A stretch of DNA of 8,170 nt, taken from contig JAPYRO010000050.1 of assembly GCA_029941095.1 (NCBI GenBank), positions 1-8,170 on the forward strand. Reading direction: 5' to 3'. Below the pieces are notes generated by a model that worked only from the letters and a program-made list of their open reading frames with translations, was not told the DNA's origin and searched no databases. Source of the DNA: Dehalococcoidia bacterium. Lineage in GTDB: Bacteria; Chloroflexota; Dehalococcoidia; UBA6926. The position numbers and the translations under genes were made by a program. This document shows positions 1 through 6,444 of this stretch, piece by piece; the first letter of the stretch is position 1, and every line of letters starts with the position of its first letter.

Positions 1-1
1 T

Positions 2-808
2 CGTAAGACAACCCCCGGACTTCGGTTACTTGATAAATACGCGGTTACGTGTGGTGGTGGTACTTCTCATCGAATGGGCTTACATGACGCTGCGTTATAT
101 AAGGATAACCATCTTGCGGGACTTAAAGAATTTTCTAAAGAGCTATCATCAGCAATTTCCTTAGCGAAAGAAAATAATGAACTGAAGTTTGTTGAAGTAG
201 AAGTTGACGAAATCGGACAACTCGAAAAAGTTCTTTTGTTGCCCGTTGATATTATTTTGCTTGAAACGGCCGGAGTTGGACAAACTGAACTAGATGTTAA
301 AGATGTTGTGGACACTGTAACGGTAGTTTTAGTGCCAGAGGCAGGAGATGCTATCCAGACAATGAAAGCAGGATTAATGGAAATCGCTGATATTTTTGTT
401 GTTAATAAAGCGGATCGTTCAGGGTCTAAGAGGATGGCCTCTGATTTGAGCATGAGTGTCCATCTCGGGTCAAAAAATGATTGGTGGGATACTCCAGTGT
501 TATTAACACAAGCACATAGAGGTATTGGTGTTAAGGAATTGATCGATGCGTTCAACGGCCATAGAAAAATAATGGAAGACACTGATAACCTTGGTACCAT
601 TAGGAAGATGCAGCGTAGAAGAGAACTTGAAATGGCTATTCGTGGGCAGATTTTTTCCAGAATAAAGGATTCTGCATCATTCTCGCTAAAATTAACCGAT
701 ATTATTGATCAAGTTGATACAGGGAAGATGGATCCTACAGTTGCTGCCAATGCACTTCTTAAAGATCAAAAATTGTTGGAAGAATGGCTGAAACCAAACG
801 GTGATTAA
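2..808 (+). CDS. NadC::MeaB chimeric open frame (N-terminal part NadC, C-terminal part MeaB GTPase), 5' partial
   Basis: The frame is open from the left edge; numbering here counts codons from base 2. Codons 1-87 read as quinolinate phosphoribosyltransferase (NadC, de novo NAD synthesis): RKTTPGLR (1-8), KYAVTCGGG (12-20), HR at 23-24, YKDNH (33-37) and EVEVDE (65-70, with E67 matching the active-site Glu known as E201 in the M. tuberculosis enzyme). After VDIILL the protein becomes MeaB, the G3E-type GTPase that protects and loads adenosylcobalamin-dependent methylmalonyl-CoA mutase: ETAGVGQTE (88-96), the guanine-specificity motif NKAD (135-138), and the helical C-terminal tail. Missing are the NadC C-terminus with the LLDN Asp and phosphate-binding region, and the MeaB P-loop and switch half. 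The first in-frame ATG, at 74, is the Met of HRMGLHD inside NadC and not a true start. As encoded, neither activity is expected. It is followed 64 nt later by dnaJ. Family identities are confident; whether the join is biological is not known. Confidence 0.85.
   Translation, partial: RKTTPGLRLLDKYAVTCGGGTSHRMGLHDAALYKDNHLAGLKEFSKELSSAISLAKENNELKFVEVEVDEIGQLEKVLLLPVDIILLETAGVGQTELDVKDVVDTVTVVLVPEAGDAIQTMKAGLMEIADIFVVNKADRSGSKRMASDLSMSVHLGSKNDWWDTPVLLTQAHRGIGVKELIDAFNGHRKIMEDTDNLGTIRKMQRRRELEMAIRGQIFSRIKDSASFSLKLTDIIDQVDTGKMDPTVAANALLKDQKLLEEWLKPNGD
242..268 (+). other. Junction between NadC-like and MeaB-like sequence
   Basis: Upstream of about base 248 the translation aligns with NadC; downstream of about base 263 it aligns with MeaB. 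The codons between spell Val-Asp-Ile-Ile-Leu-Leu, which suits both families (NadC has a D/E-hydrophobic-ILLDN strand, MeaB a D-hydrophobic-ETVGVGQ strand). The join is therefore in frame and at likely microhomology. The Glu at 263-265 lies 21 residues after E67, the same spacing as from E201 to D222 in the M. tuberculosis NadC, so it sits exactly where NadC should have Asp. The exact breakpoint cannot be placed within the shared stretch. Confidence 0.7.
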
Positions 809-872
809 TGAATTCTACCTTTGGCGGTAAGAAAGCTTAACTTTATGAGAAAGATACATATAGAATAGAGAT

Positions 873-2012
873 ATGACTACAAAACGCGATTTTTATGATG
901 TCCTGAGTATAAATAAGAATGCCTCTGATGAAGAGATTAAGAAAGCTTATAGGAGACTTGCATTTGAGCATCACCCTGACCGTGATAGATCAGAAGGAGC
1001 TGACGGTAGATTTAAGGAAATTAACGAAGCTTACGAAATTTTACGTGATAATGATAAACGAGCTGCGTACGATAGATTTGGGCATGCAGGTGTAGGAGGA
1101 GAACCAACGGGGGCGAGAGGGTTTGAAGGACATTCCGGCTTTGGTGGATTCGGTGATATTTTCGATGCTTTTTTTAGTGGGTCTAATGGAGCCGCTAGAA
1201 GCCGGCCGAGCAAAGAAAGAGGAGCAGATTTACTTATTGAAATGAAACTTACCTTTGATGAGGCGATGCAAGGAGTTGAAAGAGAAGTACGGTTTCAACG
1301 TAGTGAGACTTGTGATATTTGTAGAGGCTCTGGAGGTAAACCAAATACCGAGCCGGAAATCTGTTCTAGTTGTAAGGGTACCGGGGAAGTTCGAAGAACA
1401 CAGCAGAATTTGTTCGGACAATATGTAAATATAAGTGCTTGCTCAAAATGTAATGGTGAAGGAAGAGTGATAACTCAACCTTGCCCGACCTGTAGGGGGA
1501 ACCGGAGGATTAAGAAGGAGCGTAATATTAGAGTGGTGGTACCTGCGGGAGTTGATAGCGGTAATAGAGTGAGAATGAACGGAGAGGGAGAAAGTGGCAG
1601 AAGAAGCGGTTCTCCAGGAGATCTTTATATTGAACTTAACGTCGCTCCTAGCCCGATGTTCCAGAGAGAAGGACTGAATCTCTTCTTAAGGCTTCCTATT
1701 AACTTAGCTCAAGCTTCTCTTGGTGGTGAAATAAAGATTCCTACTTTAAATGGAGAAGAAAATTTCAAAATACCATCTGGTATTCAATCTGGCCAAGTGT
1801 TTCGTTTGAAAGGAAAAGGATCACCTGATATTCATAATAAAAAAATGAAGGGTGATTTGGTTCTTATAGCAGATGTAGTGGTTCCTCAAAAACTAAATAA
1901 AGACCAAAAAGAGCTTCTTGAAAAATTCAAAGATACCTTACCAAGTGAGATCGATTTTATTAATAAGGATGAAACTAAGAACTTTTTTGATCGTTTAAGA
2001 CTTAATTTTTAG
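873..2012 (+). CDS. dnaJ: Chaperone DnaJ (Hsp40, type I)
   Basis: Cytoplasmic co-chaperone that delivers unfolded proteins to DnaK and stimulates its ATPase. The 379-residue length is normal for bacterial DnaJ. Domains in order: J domain (about 4-70) with the HPD signature at 34-36; Gly/Phe-rich linker (about 70-105); C-terminal beta-domain I interrupted by a zinc-binding region with four CxxC pairs at C147/C150, C164/C167, C190/C193 and C204/C207; then beta-domain II and a dimerisation tail. The first three zinc repeats are CxxCxGxG; the fourth reads CPTCRGNR, with Arg in place of the last Gly. The start at ATG 873 gives the standard N-terminus (MTTKRDFYDVL); only a weak purine-rich GAG at 868-870 precedes it. 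There is no grpE, dnaK or hrcA next to it here; the upstream neighbour is the NadC::MeaB frame and the downstream gene is convergent. No CIRCE-type operator was seen in the 64-nt leader. Confidence 0.97.
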   Translation: MTTKRDFYDVLSINKNASDEEIKKAYRRLAFEHHPDRDRSEGADGRFKEINEAYEILRDNDKRAAYDRFGHAGVGGEPTGARGFEGHSGFGGFGDIFDAFFSGSNGAARSRPSKERGADLLIEMKLTFDEAMQGVEREVRFQRSETCDICRGSGGKPNTEPEICSSCKGTGEVRRTQQNLFGQYVNISACSKCNGEGRVITQPCPTCRGNRRIKKERNIRVVVPAGVDSGNRVRMNGEGESGRRSGSPGDLYIELNVAPSPMFQREGLNLFLRLPINLAQASLGGEIKIPTLNGEENFKIPSGIQSGQVFRLKGKGSPDIHNKKMKGDLVLIADVVVPQKLNKDQKELLEKFKDTLPSEIDFINKDETKNFFDRLRLNF

Positions 2013-2020
2013 GTATTGCT

Positions 2021-2030
2021 CAACATGTTG
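2021..2030. other. 10-bp perfect palindrome between convergent stops
   Basis: CAACATGTTG lies in the 18-nt gap between the dnaJ stop (2010-2012) and the transporter stop (2031-2033, minus strand). It has no loop and no following T-tract on either strand, so it is not a normal intrinsic terminator. It may be chance or a weak bidirectional transcription-end element. Confidence 0.3.
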
Positions 2031-3290
2031 TTAAATGGTTAGTTTCGAACTATTTGTTAATATGGGTTCTTTCGAAATTAATACTATAAATGACCCTAGC
2101 ATGTAGGCAAATATTATGACTATAAAAGCTGGGAAATAAGTTTGGTAAACATCGTATCCGTAACCTACTAATACCGGGGCGAGAGCAGTAGATAATGTTG
2201 TCATGGGGTGAGATACTCCCATAATGGATCCGATATGTGCTCTACCAAAATATTTGGCCCATAGAAATTGACTCAACGGAATCGTACCGCCGAAACCGAA
2301 GCCATACAGAAAGAATGCTAAAAATAGTATTGTTATATTTAGATTATTTGATGTGGTTAGCATCAATCCGACACCTATCGAACACAGAGAATATGCCAGG
2401 AAGATTAGTTTTCTGGGATCAAATTTTTGCAGAGTATATCCCCATAAAAACTTGCCAGTTAGGTTCCCTACACCATTCACCGTTAGGGCGGCAGCAGCTG
2501 TAGTTCTAGAAAATCCAGCTTCTACTGTGAACGGTATGGCATGGATTAGCACGGACATTAATGCGCCCATGATTAATCCAAATCCAAAAACCAGTGACCA
2601 AAATGAATTTGTGCGTATTGCTTCAGACATCGTCAATGAATTTGGTTCTAATTGGTTACTTTTAATAGCCTGAGGGTCCGTGTTTATTGATATATTTCCG
2701 TCTGGTTCTAGTCCAGAATCTTCTGGACTACGTCTCATCACAAAAGCGATCGGAATTAAAAGGACAACTACAGATATTCCTAGGGCGTTATAGCCTGCAC
2801 GCCAACTAAAAGAATCTACGACAATTGTCATCAAAAACGGGGTAATCAATCCGGCAAGCGATATTCCGATGGATCCCAGAGATAGAGCCCATCCTCTGCG
2901 AGAAATAAACCATTTACTGAGTGTCGCGTTAATTACAAGAGGTCCAAAAAAATTCCAGCCAACCAAACCGGCAATTGAATATAGAATAAGGAAAACAACG
3001 AGATTGGATTGCACAGAAAGCAAGAAGAGACAAATCCCGCTAACGACTGCCCCTATTAGTATTAAAGGTCTTGGTCCTTTTGAATCAACTACTTTCCCGG
3101 CTAACATTGCAGAGATCGCACCAGCTCCAACAGCTAATGAGGAACCTAGCGTAAACTCCCAAACTTTCCACCCTAAATCATCAATCACGGGCTTCATAAA
3201 TACGCCAATAACTGCCTGGCCGACACTCATGGAGGCAAATTGACATAATATTGCACCAACAACTATCCACCAGCCGTAATAAAATTTCAT
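2031..3290 (-). CDS. MFS transporter, oxalate/formate antiporter-like (OFA/MCT-type), substrate unknown
   Basis: A 419-residue inner-membrane secondary transporter. It opens with the YYGWWIVV first-helix signature common in oxalate/formate antiporter and monocarboxylate-porter-like MFS proteins. The loop between helices 2 and 3 carries an MFS motif A version, GKVVDSKGPRPLILIG (about residues 65-80). Hydrophobic segments suit 12 helices in two six-helix halves, split by a polar loop around residues 188-222 that holds RRSPEDSG. The ATG at 3290 follows the dnaN stop by 32 nt with no good Shine-Dalgarno in between, so it is probably read through from dnaN or has weak translation. The family moves small carboxylates, but the substrate cannot be read from sequence; the nearby hydrolases make an organic acid plausible (inference). 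It converges on dnaJ. Confidence 0.88.
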   Translation of the reverse strand: MKFYYGWWIVVGAILCQFASMSVGQAVIGVFMKPVIDDLGWKVWEFTLGSSLAVGAGAISAMLAGKVVDSKGPRPLILIGAVVSGICLFLLSVQSNLVVFLILYSIAGLVGWNFFGPLVINATLSKWFISRRGWALSLGSIGISLAGLITPFLMTIVVDSFSWRAGYNALGISVVVLLIPIAFVMRRSPEDSGLEPDGNISINTDPQAIKSNQLEPNSLTMSEAIRTNSFWSLVFGFGLIMGALMSVLIHAIPFTVEAGFSRTTAAAALTVNGVGNLTGKFLWGYTLQKFDPRKLIFLAYSLCSIGVGLMLTTSNNLNITILFLAFFLYGFGFGGTIPLSQFLWAKYFGRAHIGSIMGVSHPMTTLSTALAPVLVGYGYDVYQTYFPAFIVIIFAYMLGSFIVLISKEPILTNSSKLTI

Positions 3291-3322
3291 GGCGGTGATA
3301 GGTTAACAATCATTCAATCATC

Positions 3323-4459
3323 TTACCACTGTACAAACATAGGCATTACAACGTGGAGATAGTCGCCAGTGTCATTTATCACAGGTTTGATAGTCCCAGG
3401 ACTAGAAGGACTACTTGTTTCAAGAGTGACCTTGCCATTTAAGGAACTCAGCACATCCACTAGGTAGCGACTGTTAAAAGCTATTTGGGATTGTTCACCC
3501 TCGATGATTGCATCGATATCAGCTTCGTTTTCTCCAACTTCATCCGAGCGAGCGGCGAGTCTCACTGTTCCGGCCTGATCACCCTCTCCTGGGTTTACAT
3601 AGAGCCTAACAATACCATTTCCATCGCGTGCAAAAACTGCTGCTGTTCTCGTAGCTCTCAGAAAATCTGACACTTCGATAGTTGCTTTGGTTTGATAGCT
3701 TTCTGGAATTAACTGATTATAGTTTGGGAAAGTTCCTTGGAGCAATTGCGATATTATCTCAGTTTCTTTTAGCCTAAAAAGGATTTGATTTTTGGCGGGG
3801 CTTATCATAATTGATACTGGGTCTTCTTGTTCTGCAAGTAGTCTATCTACTTCCCGTAGAGATCTGGCGGGTATTATGAGATCAACGTTTTGATCTACCG
3901 TTTCACTAAGGTCTATTTTTTGTACTGCCAGTCTAAATCCATCTGCAGCTGCCATAGTCATTTCTTTATCGCTAAAAGCGGTATGAATACCTGTTAGTAC
4001 TGGCCTGGCGTCATCCGTCGCCGCAGCGAACGATACGCGTTCTATACATAGCCGTAATTTTTCTGCTGGTATTTCTAAACTTATTCCCTCTTCCAGATTT
4101 GGAGTCACGGGAAAATCATCTGCACTTTGTCCGGTAAGTTTAGCAGTAACACGGCCTGAACTTAATTCAAGCTGTTTTGTCGCGTTTGATAATTCCATTG
4201 ACATAAGGTCTGGCTGTAGTGATGTAACAAATTCCGTTAGAAGTCTTGCGGGAACAGCGATAGATCCCTCGGATGTTACTTCAGCGTCGATCCGACACGA
4301 AATAGAAATTTCTAGGTTCGTTGCCGATAGCTCAAGTGAGGAATTACTTGCTTTTAGCAATACATGTGTTGTGATTGGCAGCGTTGATCTTGTAGCTACA
4401 GCTCTACCTACCACTGCTAAACTACGTGCTAATTTATCTTGTGAAACACTCAGCTTCAT
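3323..4459 (-). CDS. dnaN: DNA polymerase III subunit beta (sliding clamp)
   Basis: A ring-shaped dimeric clamp that tethers the replicative polymerase to DNA and docks repair and mismatch proteins. The 378 residues are the normal length for three repeated clamp domains of about 120 residues. Recognisable landmarks are the N-terminus MKLSVSQDKLARSL, ADGFRLA in domain 2, the LLQGTFPNYNQLIP segment around residues 238-252, and the C-terminal LHVVMPM strand that forms part of the protein-docking pocket. I chose ATG 4459 over the in-frame GTG at 4471 because GGTGGAG sits just before it with a 6-nt spacer, and the GTG lies inside that ribosome site. Its usual partner dnaA is not adjacent; the gene is divergent from the FAH gene and followed by the MFS transporter. 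Confidence 0.96.
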   Translation of the reverse strand: MKLSVSQDKLARSLAVVGRAVATRSTLPITTHVLLKASNSSLELSATNLEISISCRIDAEVTSEGSIAVPARLLTEFVTSLQPDLMSMELSNATKQLELSSGRVTAKLTGQSADDFPVTPNLEEGISLEIPAEKLRLCIERVSFAAATDDARPVLTGIHTAFSDKEMTMAAADGFRLAVQKIDLSETVDQNVDLIIPARSLREVDRLLAEQEDPVSIMISPAKNQILFRLKETEIISQLLQGTFPNYNQLIPESYQTKATIEVSDFLRATRTAAVFARDGNGIVRLYVNPGEGDQAGTVRLAARSDEVGENEADIDAIIEGEQSQIAFNSRYLVDVLSSLNGKVTLETSSPSSPGTIKPVINDTGDYLHVVMPMFVQW

Positions 4460-4465
4460 TTTATT

Positions 4466-4473
4466 CTCCACCC
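4466..4473 (-). promoter_or_regulatory. dnaN ribosome binding site
   Basis: Read on the minus strand, GGGTGGAG is followed by AATAAA and then ATG at 4459. The spacing is near ideal and decides the dnaN start against the upstream GTG, which overlaps this site. Confidence 0.75.
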
Positions 4474-4679
4474 AATATTTTGTTACTTTCTAGCAGTCTA
4501 CATCATCATTAATAATGGATAAATAGACTATATATCGAATTTTATTAACGTTCCGAATACCAGCTAGTGTAATTTTATTGTAATTAAGCAATTTATGCTA
4601 CTTCTCTAATAGATTTCTATTTATACGAAGTATACAATCCGAGGAGGTGGTAATTAGAATTAAAGAACTAGTTTATCGT
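4474..4679. promoter_or_regulatory. Divergent AT-rich control region between dnaN and the FAH gene
   Basis: This non-coding stretch must hold the promoters of both divergent gene pairs. On the dnaN strand, TATAGT (complement of 4527-4532) is a fair -10 but I see no good -35 at the right distance. On the plus strand TACAAT (4633-4638) resembles a -10, again without a convincing -35. A short inverted repeat TATAC-GAA-GTATA lies at 4622-4634 and could be an operator half or chance. AATGGATAA (4514-4522) is a 7-of-9 match to a DnaA box in reverse; one weak site is not an origin. No promoter is called firmly. Confidence 0.45.
4642..4649 (+). promoter_or_regulatory. Unused strong Shine-Dalgarno-like sequence in the FAH leader
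   Basis: AGGAGGTG is a near-perfect anti-SD match about 40 nt upstream of the real start, with no ATG, GTG or TTG at proper spacing after it. The only codon run from this spot (from the GTG at 4647 or an ATT at 4653) ends at TGA 4686-4688, three bases before the FAH ATG, so a leader peptide of about a dozen residues is possible but unsupported. Confidence 0.35.
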
Positions 4680-4684
4680 GGAGG
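4680..4684 (+). promoter_or_regulatory. Ribosome binding site of the FAH-family gene
   Basis: GGAGG with a 6-nt spacer before ATG 4691. It decides that start over the in-frame GTG at 4685, which would begin right at the ribosome site itself. Confidence 0.8.
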
Positions 4685-4690
4685 GTGACT

Positions 4691-5590
4691 ATGAAACTTG
4701 TAATGTACAATGATTTTCGACCTGGAATACTCGCTGACGATCGCGTTATTGGGATGGCGGGCATAGCGGATGAATATATGGGAAGCAACCCTGAAGATGT
4801 AATGATAAATATCATCGAGGATTTCGCTTCAATTAGAGACGAATTACTAGATCTTGAAGAAACAGCGGAAGGAGTCCCTGTTGAATCTGTTCGGTTGCGT
4901 GCTCCCATGCCACGACCCCGGAAACTATTATGCTGTTTTGGTAATTATAGAGAAGGTCAGGACCGTGACATTTTTCCTGTAGATATGTTTTTGAAGTCTC
5001 CTGAGGCTGTAATTGGCCCTGGTGACAAGGTAGTTTTACCCAAAGTAGATTTCAGAATTTGTCATCACGAAGCAGAGCTAGCTCTTGTCATTGGAAAGCG
5101 TGTGAAAGACCTTAGCCAGGACGAAGCGATGGGTGCAATATTTGGTTACACGGCGTTTATGGATGTTTCTCCTAGAGGCGGAGTTGGACGAAATCCGGGC
5201 ATGACGATGATAAGTAAGTCTTTTGATACTTGTGCTCCTATGGGACCTTGTATTGTAACTGCAGATGAAATCCAAGATCCTCACGATCTTTCTATAAAAT
5301 ACTGGGTTGGTGATCAAGAGCGCCATGATTACAGGACATCTGATCTAGAACATACTTTACCCGAGATTATTGAGTGGGCTACCAAAGTTATGACCCTGGT
5401 TCCTGGAGATGTGATAGCGATTGGGACCAATCACCAGGGAATAGGCCCCCTGCAAGACGGAGAAACAGGGAAAATAGAAATAGAGGGAATAGGAAGTTTT
5501 GATATTAAAGTAGAAGATCCCCTTAAGCGGGAATGGCCTGTTGAAATCGACCAAGAAATGGCAACAATGGTTAGGGAAGCACGCCCTTAG
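4691..5590 (+). CDS. Fumarylacetoacetate hydrolase (FAH) family protein
   Basis: A 299-residue cytoplasmic metal-dependent enzyme of the FAH fold, which cleaves or isomerises C-C bonds in beta-diketo acids or decarboxylates oxoacids. A short N-terminal domain (1-75) precedes the FAH core (about 78-280). Core landmarks are FLKSPEAVIGPGD, then HEAELALVIGK with metal ligands E127 and E129, GYTAFMD with the third ligand D158 (the 29-residue spacing from E129 equals that in FAHD1), KSFDTCAPMGP, and PGDVIAIGTNHQG. Two things differ from the textbook family: the NYxxH lid motif reads N85-Y-R-E-G89, so the His is Gly and the residue at the following lid Glu position is R92; and the usual GTPxG is GTNHQG. 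This suggests a subfamily with altered chemistry or substrate. It is the first gene of a likely two-gene operon with the alpha/beta hydrolase 38 nt downstream. The substrate is unknown. Confidence 0.92.
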   Translation: MKLVMYNDFRPGILADDRVIGMAGIADEYMGSNPEDVMINIIEDFASIRDELLDLEETAEGVPVESVRLRAPMPRPRKLLCCFGNYREGQDRDIFPVDMFLKSPEAVIGPGDKVVLPKVDFRICHHEAELALVIGKRVKDLSQDEAMGAIFGYTAFMDVSPRGGVGRNPGMTMISKSFDTCAPMGPCIVTADEIQDPHDLSIKYWVGDQERHDYRTSDLEHTLPEIIEWATKVMTLVPGDVIAIGTNHQGIGPLQDGETGKIEIEGIGSFDIKVEDPLKREWPVEIDQEMATMVREARP

Positions 5591-5618
5591 ATTAAGATCA
5601 TTACAGATAGTGGTTAAA

Positions 5619-5623
5619 AGGAG
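5619..5623 (+). promoter_or_regulatory. Ribosome binding site of the alpha/beta hydrolase
   Basis: AGGAG with a 5-nt spacer before ATG 5629, within the 38-nt gap after the FAH gene. No promoter or terminator is evident in the gap, which supports co-transcription. Confidence 0.75.
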
Positions 5624-5628
5624 CTACA

Positions 5629-6444
5629 ATGCCGCACGCTTCAGTAAATGGTATTAGTATATTTTATGAAATAATCGGTAATAGTGATTATCCTACCCTA
5701 GTAATGACCCATGGACTCGGGGGCCATGGAAGAGCTTATGAAGATCTAATCCCAGAGTTTTCTAAGAGGTATAAATTGTTGTTGTGGGATATGCGAGGGC
5801 ATGGGCAATCAGATAGACCTAAGGCCGAAAATGGTGTTTACACACGAGATCAGCATGCCAGTGACCTTGCTGGCCTACTAGATTTTTTGGATATAGGGCA
5901 AGCACATATTCACGGGCATTCTCTGGGAGGGCTTGTTGCTCAGCAATTTGTTATATCTTACCCAGAAAAAACAAAATCTCTGATTATTCAAGATTCTTCT
6001 GCAGAAATCAAGGAAGAGTATGTAACTGGCTGGGATGATCGTATACAGAATGTTTTAGATATGGGACTCGAAGGTATCCCAGTGGATTATAGTCGAGGCT
6101 GGGGCAAAAAATTCAGCGGTTCTAACAAGGAATATATTGATGCCAAACATCTGGAATCAGTACAGCGTAATGATCTATTTGTTTATGTTGAGGATATGAG
6201 AATCTCTGGTACTGATCTCTATGCAAAACCTCTTGCACCACAACTTCCAGAGATAAAGTGCCCTGTTTTAATTATTTGCGGTGAAGAAGATGGTACTACC
6301 CCACCAGGGGGACATGTTAGAATGCATCGAGCAATCGATAATTCTGAATTAGTCATTATTCCTTTTGCTGGGCATTTTCCAAACATTGAAACTCCAGAAG
6401 AGTATTCAACGGCCATATTATCGTTCTTGGATAAAATTAATTAA
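5629..6444 (+). CDS. Alpha/beta hydrolase (3-oxoadipate enol-lactonase-like)
   Basis: A 271-residue soluble serine hydrolase of the alpha/beta fold; the length is normal for single-domain members. The oxyanion-hole motif HGLGG is at 28-32, followed by WDMRGHGQSD (53-62). The nucleophile elbow is GHSLGG with Ser98; the acid is probably Asp221 (CGEEDGTTPP) and the base His249 (AGHFPNIETPEEY). A lid segment lies between about 125 and 195. No signal peptide is seen. The closest familiar style is the PcaD/MhpC-like group acting on lactones, esters or ring-cleavage diketones, but the sequence alone does not choose. Its position behind a FAH-family gene suggests that both act on the same carbon-chain breakdown route (inference). 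Its TAA stop overlaps the stop of the convergent ileS. Confidence 0.92.
   Translation: MPHASVNGISIFYEIIGNSDYPTLVMTHGLGGHGRAYEDLIPEFSKRYKLLLWDMRGHGQSDRPKAENGVYTRDQHASDLAGLLDFLDIGQAHIHGHSLGGLVAQQFVISYPEKTKSLIIQDSSAEIKEEYVTGWDDRIQNVLDMGLEGIPVDYSRGWGKKFSGSNKEYIDAKHLESVQRNDLFVYVEDMRISGTDLYAKPLAPQLPEIKCPVLIICGEEDGTTPPGGHVRMHRAIDNSELVIIPFAGHFPNIETPEEYSTAILSFLDKIN
6437..6444. other. Shared palindromic stop: overlapping convergent gene ends
   Basis: The 8-bp palindrome TTAATTAA carries the TAA of the alpha/beta hydrolase (6442-6444, plus) and the TAA of ileS (complement of 6437-6439, minus). The two genes overlap by eight bases with no intergenic space and no hairpin terminator around it. Confidence 0.85.

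Noticed and set aside
67..600. Long minus-strand open frame (177 codons) opposite the NadC::MeaB frame
   Set aside because: Its translation is low-complexity Ser/Thr-rich, resembles no family, and lies antisense to a clearly coding strand; it is a shadow frame.
821..866. Promoter for dnaJ (TTGGCG with TATGAG, or TAGAAT at 861-866)
   Set aside because: The first pair has a weak -10; the second lies only six bases from the start codon and lacks a good -35. Not strong enough to call.
3307..3321. Tandem 7-mer CAATCAT repeated with an 8-bp period between dnaN and the transporter
   Set aside because: Too short and only two copies; no sign of a regulatory or mobile repeat.
4514..4522. DnaA box near dnaN, possible replication origin
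   Set aside because: One 7-of-9 match only, no box cluster, no dnaA gene nearby.
4622..4634. loxP-like half site TATACGAAGTATA
   Set aside because: It matches the first ten bases of a loxP arm but there is no second arm across an 8-bp spacer; a short palindrome in an AT-rich spacer can arise by chance.
5709..5729. Two CCATGG hexamers able to form a hairpin
   Set aside because: It lies inside the HGLGGHG coding motif of the hydrolase and is explained by codon choice for conserved residues.
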